This document shows positions 49,095 through 62,160 of a stretch of DNA of 64,000 bases, piece by piece. Both the position numbers and the translations under genes were made by a program. The DNA comes from Ophioceras dolichostomum (lineage: Eukaryota; Ascomycota; Sordariomycetes; Magnaporthales; Ophioceraceae). The notes under the pieces were generated by a model. The model saw nothing but the letters and a program-made list of their open reading frames with translations. It was not told the DNA's origin and did no database searches. Each line of letters begins with the position of its first letter. The stretch's first letter is position 1. Where the stretch lies: contig PYST01000024.1 of assembly GCA_003049485.1 (NCBI GenBank), positions 127,648 through 191,647 on the forward strand. Reading direction: 5' to 3'.

Positions 49095-49970
49095 ATGTTC
49101 GGGTCAAGGATAGTTATGACCGCGACGGCCGCCGTGGCCGTTCTGGCCGCGGGCGTCTTAGCATCGGTCGACTTCGCCGATGAGATCCGGGGAGAGTTCC
49201 AGATGGGCGTCGTCCTGCCACGACAGCAGCAGGCGAGCGTGGTGCTCAACACCCTGTCGGTGTTCGACGGTTCACTGGGCGGTGTGAGGGCAGACGCGGT
49301 ATGTTGGTTCAGATTGAGATGATACAGGTGGCCGGGCTGGCTTCGCACAATCCGATTGTCACGGCATTGCCTGTCCGAGGGACTGGCCCAAGGAGGACAA
49401 ATGGTCGGGATAAACATGGACTGACAGACAAAACCGAACCTCTGTGAAGATCACTAAATCCGGCAAGGCTGACCGGCCTTTCCAGGTCGGGGCCGACGAC
49501 TTTGTAAGTGAACAGCGATTCGGCCCTCCCCGGCCTCCCCAGCCTCCCACGGCGCTGGGCCGGGGCCACCCGAACCCGGCCCCGGCAGGTCGCAACCATC
49601 CGCAGTCTCGCACGTAACGCAATACTAACGATTACATGTGTTTTCGGCGGCTCGCAGCCCGACTTCGCGACTGCAGCAAACAGAGTTTGCGACGACCAGA
49701 AGAACGAGTGCGCAAAGAAGGCGAACGCTGGAGGAGCGAACTTCCAAGTCAGCGACTGCGACAAGCAGATGAGTATGCGAAGTGCCCCTCCGCCGCAGTT
49801 CGGACTGCCCTCTCCTCTCTTCTCTTTGCCCAGAGTTTCGGTGCAACTAATACTGTCCGTCGCCCTACTTCCCAGACAACTGCAAGAGCCAGATCCCATC
49901 TCTCACCCAGACGGCTTTCAATAGCAAATTTTCGGAGAACAGCGAGTTCGAATTCTTCTGCGACGATTAG
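49095..49970 (+). CDS. Small cysteine-containing secreted protein
   Basis: Proposed exons 49095-49298, 49450-49503, 49658-49772 and 49876-49970 give 155 residues. The N-terminus is a signal-peptide-like hydrophobic stretch (about 7-24). The C-terminal half has five cysteines in a pattern seen in a fungus-specific family of uncharacterised extracellular proteins: NRVCDDQKNECAKKAN, SDCDKQMNNC, then a final FFCDD. Exon 2 (ITKSGKADRPFQVGADDF) is supported by similarity to the 'G.a..pF.vG...F..F..A...aC..Q.N.CA' arrangement. Its acceptor (GTGAAG|ATC) is less certain than the GTAAGT donor and the ACTAAC branch of the next intron. An alternative acceptor at 49485 would shorten it to six codons. Function unknown. 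Confidence 0.65.
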
Positions 49971-51477
49971 GGTGTCTAATGATAATGATGGCGATGATGT
50001 TGGTGGTGGCAACGAATCACCCAACACGCGTTGGTGTGGAGGCATGTGAATCTCTGGTCGAGCTCTCGAGAATTGCAGCTCTCTTCTTTTCATTGTTCTT
50101 AAACTGATATGTTGGGGCCTATTGGGTTGTGTTTGGCTGCACTACATTTACTTTGGTTTTATGAGTGAGAGACTGCGGCGTTCAAGGGGATGATATCTCA
50201 GGGATTGGACCGAAACCGTCTGACGCGTTTGCTTCTACCACACGCAATTCTTGTAGCCGTTGAAAATTATGTGGCTTCCAGGTTCTTCAGAAGGTTCGCA
50301 GGAAATTGATGTCCTTTGGGCCAGACCTTTGGTTCAGCTTAGTGTAAGGATCACATGGAGTCTCGGCTTCTTCTTATCTGTGAGGTTGGGTTTGTTGGTG
50401 TTGGGAGTTAAGCAAGTACGCAGTTCAAGAGAGTGCCCCGACTTATCAGCTAAGCCGAGTCAGTTGCTTCACCTTGAGCTAACCCCCAACAAAGTTTATC
50501 TTCGATTTTTCGTAGTGGCGGATGACGGTGAACTGAATAAGAGAGAGTGTGTGAGGCTATTATTGTATGAGGTTGGACGAGTCCCCTGTTTGGGACGGTG
50601 TATGCGTTGTCCATTGTGACTCGAAGACGTTTTGGCTTGTGATTGACGGATTGTAGATCCCGTTCTTCGAAGAACAGGCCGCACAGGCTCATCGAGCAAC
50701 GGGAACCGGGACACGCCTTTCTGGGTAACTCGTCTACGGAAATCACCGCATAGATTGCCATCGAAGAGGAAGAAGAAAATACAGATTCGGCCTTATTTTA
50801 AAGCCTTGCAAGATCTGAATTGCAAAGACCCATCGCCTGCGTTGAAAAGGAGAGGCTCTGCCAGCCACTTGAAATTGACGGGCCAACTCCACCCAGTTTA
50901 GTCCTGTTCTGGGGTACTCGGACCGTGGTCGCGGGGCTAACGAATTTTGGCTGCAGGTGACCTCGACTGACGCGAACCCCGAGTATTCTTCATCTGTCAA
51001 ATGAGGTGGGCTTTGACTTCCACATGTGTGGATCCATTAGCAGGGAAGCGTGTTCATTAAAAAAGAAGCTGTTCCCAGCAAGAAAATAGTTGGCGTGCGA
51101 CCCTGCCGCGAACTTTCCCTCCACCTCTTCCTTGTTCCTTCGACACCGCACTTTCTCGGAGCCAACGCCCTGCTTCGCGTCTGTTGCCAGCTCGAGACTC
51201 AAGGCCTTGTCGATAATTCTCTACTTGAAGTCTCAGGGGGCCAACTCAGCGCGATCCGATGCGTCCGACGATTTGGGCTTTCGGTTCCTTTCAGTCTTAC
51301 TCTTAATGTCGCTCTTTTAATGCCCAAACTTTTTTTCTTGTTCCCTCCTTTTTTTCTCCCCTTCTTCGCTTCGCTCGCGAGCCGGGATCCCTTCCCCAAT
51401 CTGAAAAAACGCGTCGCGACGGGACCGCCACTAAGTTCGACATTTACTTTGCCAGTCCCTGACAATTTTGCATTCAG
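49971..51477. other. Intergenic / 5' region of giant protein gene
   Basis: Should contain the unresolved first exon and promoter of the downstream gene. A CCTGAC branch-like motif and CATTCAG acceptor end the interval at 51477. Several ATGs precede it (for example 51001, 51259 and 51321), but none pairs convincingly with a strong donor in the right phase. Confidence 0.5.
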
Positions 51478-54400
51478 GGCGACAAAGTAAATTCAGCAGT
51501 GACGCGAAGAGTGAGATTCCAGTCGCAGACGAATCCTCTGTCGTCTGCGCTGAATCTCAGTGGTACGTTCCGCCAACGCCACCCCTTTTCCACCAACCAT
51601 GGCCTAAGCCACCAACTCTGGAACAATCAGCTGCCGCTGCCCTAGAACCTGGAAGGTCTCGCACCACCTGGCAGCTCCCGTATGGTACCTGGAACCTAGG
51701 ACTAACACCAAACGGCTCCTTCGAAAAGGCTCCCGTAAAGACGTCTTCCCCGAGGCTGTCTTCTCCTCCTCGTGCCTCCGCACAGGACGGCCACAAAGAC
51801 TCACGGTCTTCTGTTCCGTCATCCCCAAGATCGCCCGCCGTGTCCAGCACGTCGACCGCTGACGGCGACGCCTCGCCTGTGATACCTCCGCTGCAGGCGC
51901 CTCGATTACCCGAGCGCGTGCAAGACTTTCTGCGGACGCCACCTCGCAACGAAGGCAGGGGAGAAGAGCCGACGTACGTGACGACCAGCTGGGGTTCTCC
52001 GTATCCCCAGTCCGATCGCCTGCACCGTCGCCGCGACAGTCTGAGCAGTGGGCCTTCGTCGTCGGACTACTCACCTGCTCACCATCGACTTGAGTTGACC
52101 ACGCCCTTTCTTCGACCGGCGCCGCGTCCAAACGGTCTCGACGAAGAGCAGCCGCCCGCTTCGCTGGTGAGCGCTGCAGTACTCGCAAACCGTGCTCGGC
52201 GACCCACTCGTGGACTCACAGAAGATTGGATTCGACAACATACTTCTGGTGGCGAGGGCAGCGTGGAAGCAAGAAATTGGCTCAGCGACGGTACCGGAGA
52301 TAGCGAGAACTCTTCATTGAGCGGATCTCTCTCCGGTGACGAAGCTGCTTGGCTTGAAGAATCGGACCCGAAAACTCCTCGGGGTCCCACAGTTTTCCAG
52401 AGAACCCTTCCTCGAACCTCCTCTAAGACTACCAGATACCCTCGCACACGATCCAGCAACGAAACTCTCAAGCAAGCAGACGTCCAGCGCATTTCGAACC
52501 TGAGATCGATGAGCATGGCTTCCCCTGATCTCACTAGCGCTTTCCCTGAAGGGGCAAGCCAAGCCGCCTTCGAGCGTCCACTCCCTGAACCTCCCTCAAC
52601 ACCCAAGAGGTCCGGAAATGTTACCAAGACCGACTCCCCACGAGTCGGCTTCAATCTACCGCAACTGCCCCAGACACCAACTCGATCACCAGGGAAGCAG
52701 CCACTCCCTGGGACGCCACGCCTCAAGAAGAAGGTGCCATGGAAGGGCAAGAACATCATGATTCTTCTTCCCAGGGATGATGATAGGGGCGAAAAGGACC
52801 ACGCACCGATGCCTATATCTGAGTCTGATGTAACTCGCATGCTGCAGTCGTGGGCAGAGCTTGGGTACAGCACTCGCGGCTTCGACCTCGGCGACGAGGG
52901 ATTGGTCGCAGAGACCGCAGGTCACTCGCAGAGCCGACTGGAGTGGCCTAGCTGGGAGGACGTGATGAGGGAGAGGCACAGTCAACCTATCAAAGTCACA
53001 CTGCCGGATCTAAATTCTTGGAAGCGCTACGTCGAGGAACTGCAGGAGGCAAAGCTTCGTGCTCTCGGCGTCACCTTGAGTGGTGACGAGCCATCTCCGG
53101 CCATTTCTCCCGCTCCTATAAGCCGCCAAGCATCCGTCACACACTATCCCCCGTTGCCTTTCTCACCACCAATCCCAACTTCCTCGGCCGCGAGCAACCC
53201 GCAGTTCCCCTTCCCTGCAGCCTTCACGTCATCGGCCACGCAAAGCCCGGCCCTCGTTTCGGCTTCACCAGTCTCGTTCAACGGCAAGTTCAACCCGCGC
53301 CAATCCATCTCAATCCCGGCCGGGGGCTTCCAGATGCCACAGCAGCTTCCGTCTCCGCACGGATTCTCACCACAGGCTGTTTTGCTGCACCACGGCCACG
53401 CTCGCGGTGGCTCACCGTCTCTAGCCAACCTGAGCTCAATGATGTCACCGACGTCACCATTCTCGCCCGAAGGTTTCCAGCATCACCGTAACCAGTCGCT
53501 TCAGTACCCAATGCTGCCACACCAACAGTTCCAACCCGCGCGTGCGTCACCACGCCTTCATGACCTCCGTGAGGTTGATGAGGAGGCTGAAAGCAAGAGC
53601 CCGTCGAAGACCCCGGAACCTTCAACCGCGATGCGCCACAACGCAAGCGCCAGTCTTCAGAAGGAGATCGACGAGGCCGAATACCACCTGGAAGAGCAGT
53701 TCCGTTCACAGCTCGAACACGACAAAGATTACAGCCCTCATGACGAGAAAGAAGACGACAACTTCTCTGGAGTTGCCGCGGACGGCGTCGACGGCTCTCA
53801 CGAAATGGATGACTCCGCACAGTTTGCGCCTCACGTCGAACGCTTCCGGGAGGACTCCGAGGAAGCTCGCATCATCCACCAACCCAAGCCTCACACTAGG
53901 GGCCACTCCCTGTCTCAGAAGTACTTCACGGAGCAAGATGGCCACAGGGCCCAGGCCAGCGCGGCTGAATCCAGCCTGAAGACGCTCCATGACGAGCACG
54001 AGCAAGACCACGGGCAAGATGAGTCGTACGAGATTCAGACCAACCCAAGCAATCTGGGTACTCCAATCGAGCCGGCGATGGACTTCAGCAAGGTTCTGCA
54101 ACAACATCAGCATTCGTTCTCGACCGTCAGCAACCCCTGGAGTGATGGATCTTCTAAGAAACCACTTCCAGCTCAGAGGTTCAGCCACGGCAGCAAGGCC
54201 TCGGTGTCTGGCTTGAATGTTGAAGCGCCTGAGTTCAAGTTCAACCCCACCAGCACCTTCCAGCCTGGTCTCTTTGACTTTGGCAGCTCCGGCAATGCTC
54301 TCCAGCCGACCACGGCATTCAATGCTGGCACAGGCGCCAACTCCAGTTTGCCCAAGGTGCCGCTCTCAGCCCAATCTAGTCAATTCAGCTTCGGGTCATC

Positions 54401-57400
54401 TAAGATCAACGCGAATGCGCCTGTCTTCTCCCCTGGCCAGAGCGAGTTCAACTTCTCTGCCTCCGGGCCGAAATTCCGACCTGATGCGCCCTCATTCATG
54501 CCCATGCACTCGATGTCGAACTCTCTCACAAGCCCGCCACTCTCGGGTAGTGAGAGCATCGGCAACCGTGGAAGCTCCATCTTCGGCCACATTGATCTTT
54601 CAGCTTCTGATATGATCAAGCCGGCCAAGAAGTCCAAAGCCATCCCGATTGTCAGACCCACCAGCCGCCCCAAGTCGGAAGATGACGAGCCTCAGTACGA
54701 CCAGGAGGGTCGCATCATCGACGAGACTCGTGTCAAGCGGGCTAAGGCTGCTGCCGATGACGGAGACGATGTTCCTCTCTTCGCTGAGCCCACTGTTCCC
54801 ACCCCGGTGACTGAGCCGCCCATGCCAGAGGAGCTGCAGCAGATGGACAACCTCCATGTTGACGTCAAGTCAGGAGATGAGCAGGGCGGGGACACGACGT
54901 TCTCGTCTACCATGGTTTCCGAGTCTACAGATGCTAAGACTGCGACCAGCCCATCGGAAATATCTCCTCAGCAGAGTACTATGAACTGGGCCCCCTTCGA
55001 GTTCAAGTCACAGATCAGCATGCAAGCCTTCGACAGCGCCAGACCCTTTGAAGACACCTTCAGAACGCACAAGAAGAGCCTGTCCGCCGCTGCTAAGCCG
55101 TTCATTCCTTTGGGCATGTCCTTTAGAGAGTCTAATGAGGACGAATCTGATGCCGAGGAACCGGCCGGCGAGGCGGCCGAGGAAGCTGAAGAGGCCGAAA
55201 GGGTTGAAGAGCTTGAGGATGGCGAGGTCGAGGAGGTCGACGTCGACGATCGGGACGCCGAGGGCGAGACTGTCGACGTCACGATGGAAGAGGAGACTGT
55301 CGAGATGGAGGAGCCGGCGCCTGAATCAGCTCTGCCCACTCTGAGCTCGCTTAACCTGACCGAGTCAGTCGTTGCCTCGACACCGCCCCCGCCGCCCGTT
55401 AAGAAGGGGTTGGCGGCATCTCGCTTCGCATCAAGTCCCTCATCACCACCTCGACCTCAACTTTCGGCCACCACTGCCTCTGTGGAGGCATCGCGCTATG
55501 TGGTCTCTCCCCCGACCGACGTGGGCGAAGGAGCGCTTGGCGAGCGCAGGCCACAACACAGCGACTTCAGCGAGAATGAGCAGCCGATGCTTGTCTCTCC
55601 TCAGGAAGCTGAGGATATGCAGATCCCTGTACCGGAGGAGGAGAGCTTGCCCGCCGGTATCGCCGCCGAAGCGAGCCTTCCACACGAGCCTACGGTGGAG
55701 GAGATCGACGATATTCTCCACCACATGGAACACCACGACCCGACTAACGGTGTTAACAAGACCGCGGCTGCGCCTCAGTGGCATCACCCAAGCCCACAGC
55801 GACACATTTCGCTGGCTGCCGTGACCACCGGAACCCCGTTGTATTTCGCGCCTCGGGATCAACAGATATTCCGCAGCCATGCCCCAAGCCCCAGCCCTGT
55901 GCATCACCGCCTGCACCAGCTCGAGGACGCCCACCGCCCTATTCCCTCGATGGAGCTTGAGGATCCCTTCGTTGATCCCCCACAGGAGGAAGACCAGGAG
56001 GAAGACCAGTTCTCAGAGAGCAACATCCATCATCTGCGGGGTAGCGAAACCGCTCCCGATAGCGTCTGGGACGGCGCGTTCAGCGATGATGAGCAGGCTA
56101 AGCTGGAGGCTCGCGCCAACTTCTTCGATAGCCGCGTCAACGAGCTGGTTGGCACCGTCTTGGCCGCCCGCCTACGCCCGCTTGAGAAGGTGCTCGATCA
56201 CATTCAGCAAGCCGTCGCCGCCGGAAGCTCGAGGCGCCCGACATCGAGCAGGATCGACGCACGCAGCACCTCCGCCGAGATCCAGCACAGCGATGCAGAC
56301 GATGAGGACGATGAGGTGCCTCGCCGGTCCATGAGCCCACGCAGAGACAGGCGTCTTGAGCAGATTCGTGCCGCTGTCCTTGAGGCCATGGCCATCCAGC
56401 AGCGCAACGCTCCTCCACCTCCTCCCCCTGCGCCTGTTGTTGAAGCCCCAGTTGCCCCCACGATTGTTCCCAGCTCCGCCGAGGACATGGCTTCGATCAT
56501 GAAGGCCATGGACGACATGAAGGAGCAATTTGAGAAGTCTCTGCACCTGGACTTCCGTGGCGAAGACCTCCGAAACATCGTCGAGGACGCTGTCGAGCGC
56601 CGGATGGTCCCCACGCCTCAGCCAGTGGTCGTCGACGGCCAGAATGATCTCAGCGACAAATTCAACGAGCTCCAAGTCAAGTACGCCGAGCTGGAGCAGC
56701 GCTTCCGCCTTGAGCAAGTCAAGGTGGAGAGTGAGGTTTCTGATCGGCGGGCCGCGGAGGAGCGCACTGCTGAGCTGGACCGCAAGCTGCAAATGGCCGA
56801 GACCAAGATCGAGGTTGAGATCATGAACAGGAGCGTGTTCGATCAGCGCGTGAACGACTTGGAAGACAGGCTGAAGCAGCAAGAGGAGCGGGCCGACGCC
56901 GAGATTCTCGGCAGGAGAAACGCCGAGGACAGGCTGTCGGAGAACCAGCGTCTGCTACGGATTTCATCCGAAGAGGAGACTCGGCTGCGTGAGACTGTGG
57001 AGGAGATGGAGCAGAAAGTCAAGGCTGCAGAAGAAACCCGTGGGAAGACAACGATGCGCTTGGCCCTGCTCGAGGCAGCTCAGGCAAACAACCAGAAGTC
57101 GCACATCGACTTCCAGAACCGCATCAACGCCACGGAGACGGAGCTCCGCGAGGCCAGGCAGGAAGTACGCAATTGGAAGGCCGAAGCCGAGCGCGTCAAC
57201 TCCATCGCCCGCCACCAGGGCAGTGATCTGTCGACGCTGAACGATGAGAACAAGCACCTGAAGAAGCTGATCGACACGCTTGGCACACAGCTCGAGGAGA
57301 ACGAGCGCATCCGCGAGAGCTGGCATGCCAAGTTCGTCTCGCTCCAGTCCGAGCTCACCAACGCGGCAGGCCTGCTCACCGAGGAGAACGCCCGCAACAT

Positions 57401-59180
57401 CAAGAAGGAGCAGGAGCTTCTCGCCCGCCAGGATGTCTTGGACGCTAAGTTGCAGGCCGAGGCCCGCACGCGCGAGCGGTTGGAGAGCGAGCTGGAGAGG
57501 CTGGAGAACGGCGAGCGACAGGGCCTGCGTGCCGTCAACGAATGCAAGCGTCTAGAAGCGCTGCTCAGCGAGCTTCGCACAGAAAACCACCAGCTGCAGC
57601 AGTCGTCAGCCCGCTACCAGGCCGAGTTCCAGGAGGCCAGGGAGTCGGGTGCCCGCGAAGTCCAGCGCACACGCGACGCGATGCAGTCCGAGGTCGAGGC
57701 GGCGAACCACAGGGTCAACTTGGTCCGCGAGGAGATGGAGGACCAGGCCCAACGCCTCCGGGCTCAGATCGACCAGGTCAGGCTCGATGCCGACATCGTC
57801 CAGGCCAAGCACGAGATGCTCCTGGAGGAGTCGCAGACCAACTCCAAGACGGAGCTGGCAGAGCAAGCCGTCAAGCAGCAGGCCGAGATCCAGGATCTGC
57901 GGGAACGGTACGAGCGCCAGCTGAACAACGCCACCGAGGATGCCCAGCGCAACGAGCAGAACCTCCTGGAGCGGCTGGACATATCCACGTCCAAGGCCGA
58001 GCACCTTCAGGACCGTGTCGACCACCTCGAGGAGAAGCTCGAAATCGCCAAGGAGGCAGCTGCGGCCGCACTGGCTGCTGCCAAGGCGGCCAAGGCTGCC
58101 GCCCCAGAGGCCGGCGCTGGCCTGCAGTCACCAGTGGCCATCAAGAGTGCGCCGCGTACCCACGCACTGCCAGAGAAGATCTCACCTCAGGCACTCCGGG
58201 AATCGATCATGGTGCTTCAAGAACAGTTGCAGGAGCGCGAGCAGAGGCTCGAGGAGCTGGAGCAGACCCTCGCCAAGGTCGACCCGGACGCAGAGACCAA
58301 GATCTCAAAGCGCGACGACGAGATCTTGTGGCTACGCGAACTGTTGGCGGTGCGCCACTCGGATCTGCAGGACATCATCGCGGCGCTCGAAGGCAGCGAA
58401 GATGGCGAGGAGGGCGGCTACGACCCGATCGCCGTCCGCGACGCCGCCATCCGCCTCAAGGCGAACTTGCAGATGGAAGAACAGGAGCGCGAGCGTGCGG
58501 TGAACGGCGGCTCGGCGATCAACCTGCCCAACATCGCCGCAACCATCCGTGATGCCGCCACCCCGCGCGTCGCTCAGGCCGTCCAGGCCGTCGGTCCTCT
58601 GGCCGCCGCCTGGGGCAACTGGCGCAACAAGTCGCGCGACCAGTCGGGCAACGGAGCTACCGCCGGCGGTGCCTTCAGCAGCATCTCCGGGGTCCTCTCT
58701 TCGCCAGCCACTCGCGCAAGCAACGGGCGCGCCGGTGGGAACGGAAACGGAAGCAGCTCGACGCCTGCCAAGAGCAGCCCGGCTGCCTCCAGCAACAGCT
58801 TCCTCGGCGGCCTTCTCACCCCACCTGCCTCCGGCCTCCGACCTTCGGCCAACTCTACTCCACAGCAGCAGCAGCAGCATCAGCCTACGGCGTTCGGCAA
58901 CACCGGCCGGCGTCTGACGGCCCAGCAGCTCGCCAACAGCCGAGCACGGAACGCGTCGTCGTCATCATCGGCCTCGGCTAGCATGAGGCATCAGCCGCTG
59001 CAGCTACAGCAACAGCAGCAGCAGCAGACCGATAAGACGCATCAGGTCGCTGCGTTCACACCCCAGCGCCGCTCGAGCCGTGGCATGCCTGTCACGCCGC
59101 CTATGATGCGGAACAGCTCGTATGACTCGGACGCGCACGCCGAGGAGTTTGACGACGCGGGGTTCTTTGACGATGAGTGA
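51478..59180 (+). CDS. Giant low-complexity and coiled-coil protein, 5' exon unresolved
   Basis: An open frame of about 2566 residues to the stop, without introns. The frame begins at a TTG, not an ATG, and the first in-frame ATG is about 350 codons in. The conserved-looking stretch WYVPPTPPLFHQPWPKPPT lies before that, so translation must start in an upstream exon spliced to about 51478 (or 51500). The N-terminal two thirds are Ser/Pro-rich and disordered, with FG/F-S repeats around 54230-54520 and an acidic run near 55140-55320. A long coiled coil spans roughly 56640-58110, and helices around 58190-58490 include KRDDEILWLRELLAVRHSDLQ. The C-terminus is Gln/Ser-rich with poly-Gln. Such proteins are often auto-annotated as 'myosin heavy chain-like', but no motor domain exists here. 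A structural or polarity scaffold is a guess. Confidence 0.8.
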
Positions 59181-60680
59181 TCACCGGCGATTTAACTGAT
59201 ACGCCGTCGTCATGATACAATGATATTATCACCCTTATTTTTTCCTTTGTCTGAAGATGGGGAATAGCGATGGTAGATGGGGTGTGTGAGGTCAGGATGC
59301 TTCTGATGAAGAGCATGAGAAAAAAAAAAAAAAAAAAAAAGCCAGGGAAAAAAACACAAAAAAGCACAGAAAACAATACCCCTACCTTTTACCAACACCA
59401 ACACAAGCGGAGGGAGAGAGAAGAATAGATGGAGGAGGAGGAAAGGAAGCTGGAGCGGATGAAGACAAGACTACCTACCTACACAGCTAGATTGATACCC
59501 CCCATTGTTGTTTTTGCTGTTTCGTCGAAATTTCTGTTTTTCGCCCTGCACAGAGACATCATTATCATACCAAGATTGGCTCATTTCTACCCACTACACT
59601 CTTTTTCTTGTGTTTATTTTCTTCGTTACTCTCGATTTTTCTTGTTTTTGGCTTTTTTGTTGTTGGCAAACTTTTGGTCGTCCTGTTTTATTCACTCTTC
59701 TGTCGCTCACTCAGGACGAAACGAAGACGATGGGGGCAGGAAGGAAGCTAGGAAAGAAGTATCTGCTATTTGATTTGCTCACTCATTCGTTACCTACCTT
59801 GGTTTTTTGGGTTGGATGTCTTTTGGTGCCTGCCCTAGGTAGCGAGCGGTGGCTACCTCTCCCTAGGTGACTAGAACTACCTGGACCTGCCTTTTGGTAG
59901 TTTGATTTGAGGCCTTCGTTCACATATTTACATATTATTTATTTAGCCGTTGCTGCTATGTCGTTGCTGGGAGGTGTTAGCCGGCAACTTGTCAATATAC
60001 AGATCAATTTAATGCTGCTGTTAACTTGGGTGCCGCTGTTCGTTTACCAGTCTGTGCCTCAGCCAAAGGATGCTTGCTTGGCTTGTGAGCGTCGTTCCAA
60101 GGTGGAGAGTAGGGAGTCGGCTTTCCTTCCCCAAATTTATCTCGTCTATCGTCGAAGGGACAGACTCGGAGGATAACCGTTTTCGGGGATGGGGGATGGG
60201 TAAGTCGACCGTGGATAGGCCGAGATATCCAGCCCTTGAATGAGCAGCTGGAGGGAAGCAGATGAATGGCAACCCATGAAGCTTACAGAAGGAACACCCA
60301 ACATCACATAACACATCGGATATGAAGAAGGCAAAGAAAAAAAATATATGGGATATCAATACTAAGGGGAACTCAAATAATGCTACCTTACGGAATACAA
60401 GTCGCTCCTGACCCTCCGAACGCCGGGCAAGACAGAACGACAGCAAGAAAAACCAGGAACAGGGAAGTAAAGCGCCAGAAAATACGAGTATCCCAACGCT
60501 TCGTAGCTCCAACAAAACAGACTGCTCCTCCCAGCCAATAAAACAAACTTCGATAGGTAAGGTACCTACCTACCTAGGTAGGTAAGTAGGTAGATAAGTG
60601 AACACATCGACCCTTCTTTCCTCTACTCCCAGTATTCCCTTCACGCACTTCATCGCTCGTGCGCTCATCGCACCCTTAAT
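59181..60680. other. Convergent 3' region with A21 run and CCTAGG palindrome
   Basis: Holds an A21 homopolymer (59320-59340), T-rich DNA and a CCTAGG-centred inverted repeat (listed). A short hydrophobic ORF at 59907-60176 is not supported by any motif. No gene recognised. Confidence 0.55.
60563..60588. repeat. CCTAGG-centred inverted repeat
   Basis: 13-nt arms around CCTAGG with one mismatch at the same arm position as in the element at 3975-4000. Non-coding; role unknown. Confidence 0.8.
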
Positions 60681-62160
60681 TTAAGGGGCACCAGGCCCGC
60701 AGTACTGCGGCCCCCCGTAGCTCGGCATGTACGTCGCACCCGTCATGGTTGGAGGCGCTGGCGTCGGGCTCGGAGATGGGACCATGGCTACGGGCGCGGC
60801 GCCGCTTAGGAGTGGTTGGTGCTGTTGCTGGGGGTACTGGTAGACGTATTGCACTTGGGGGACTTGCTGGATCGGCTGCTGCTGCTGTTGCGGGACGTAC
60901 GCGGTCGTCTGCATCTGTGGCGCTGGCGCTGGCGCTGTTGGTGCGTAGTACGAGGCGGCCTCGCCGGCTGTTTTGGAAGGGAGCGGGCCGGCGACGTTGC
61001 TGGCGACGGCGGTTACGGTAGTCGTGGGAGCAGGGGCGGGAGCAACAGGGACGCCCGGGTAGGGAGGGGCGGGCGTTGAGATGCGGGAGGGGGAGACGGT
61101 GCTACCGCCGCCGACGAGAACGGGCACAGTACCAATGTAGGGCTGGGCAGTGGCGGCGGCGGCGGCTACAGGGGCAGGCGCGGAGTAGCCCATCGGCTCG
61201 TACTTCGCGCCGCTGGCGGAGCCGTAGTACCCTGCGCCGCTGCCATAGGACGACGAGGTCACGGCCGGGGCGGGGGCTGTGGGCACGGCCGCTCCGTACC
61301 ATGCGTTCGCGGGGGAGGCAGTCGGGGCGGCGGCAGCTGCTGTCGGAGCAGCAGCAACAGCACCGGCTGCTCCGCCGTAGGAGTTGTCGCCGCCGCCGAT
61401 CTTCTCGTACTTCCCGTTCTGGGTGGGACCACTGGACGACGACTTCCGCTTGCCGCACGTGAGGCGGTAGATGCCAATGGGGATCCAGAGGAAGGACCCG
61501 ACCTTGAATGCGCCCCAGAGAACGTGGCCGACGCGGAAGCGTTCGCCTGTTTGTCGCTTGCGTTTCCGTTCTGTATTTGTATTTTAAATATTATAGGTGA
61601 GTTTTAAGGACACAAACGATAGATGGCCATGCCGTGAGGGTTAGACGCCCACATTGGCCGGGACTAGTACCCGCTCGCCAACACGATGGGGACATATGCC
61701 CGCCGCCTTGGGCGTCAACGAAGGGGGAAAGGGAAATAATTTTTTTCTTTTATTGTGTCGTGTGTTGTGTGTCAAGGAAAAGGTGTCCCGACATACCTTT
61801 TATGATGTAGTATATTAACCCACAGCAGAACATGAACCACATGAAGCTCAGCACGCAGCTCAAGACGAGAGCCCAGACGGGGAAGTAGGAGTCGCCGACG
61901 TAGTACCCCCCGCCGACGACGATGTAGGTGCTCCCCTTGTTGCTACTGCTGCTGCTACTCGAGGAGCTGCCTTTGCTGCTGCTTGAGCCTGAGGATGAGG
62001 ACGAGCCCGAGCCCGAAGAGGAGGATGAGCCGGAAGATGAAGACGAGCCTGAAGAAGAGGAGGATGAACCAGAGGAGGAAGAGCCACCGCCTCCTTTGCC
62101 TCCGCCCCCACCTTTGGGTGAACGCGCCTCGAGGAGAGCGCGGATATCAATGACAACCAT
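60681..62160 (-). CDS. Ser/Gly-rich and Ala/Pro-rich membrane protein
   Basis: Exons 62160-61797 and 61570-60681 give 417 residues. The intron is GTATGT...ATACAG and the frame closes exactly. The ATG at 62160 has a strong context (GCCATGG). Residues 17-78 are Gly then Ser-rich (a long Ser tract). A clear hydrophobic span lies at about 93-120 (FPVWALVLSCVLSFMWFMFC). The exon junction gives a basic patch (KERKRKRQTGERFRVGHVLW), followed by a second semi-hydrophobic stretch (VGSFLWIPIGIYRLTCG) that could be a membrane re-entrant or amphipathic helix. The C-terminal 270 residues are Ala/Pro/Tyr/Gln-rich and disordered. No known enzyme domain was recognised. Surface or cell-wall association is inferred from composition only. 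Confidence 0.72.

Noticed and set aside
57542..58552. 336-residue alternative-frame ORF in the coiled-coil gene
   Set aside because: It is Arg/Gly/Pro-rich with no domain pattern, as expected for a shifted frame of Glu/Gln/Ala-rich coding DNA.
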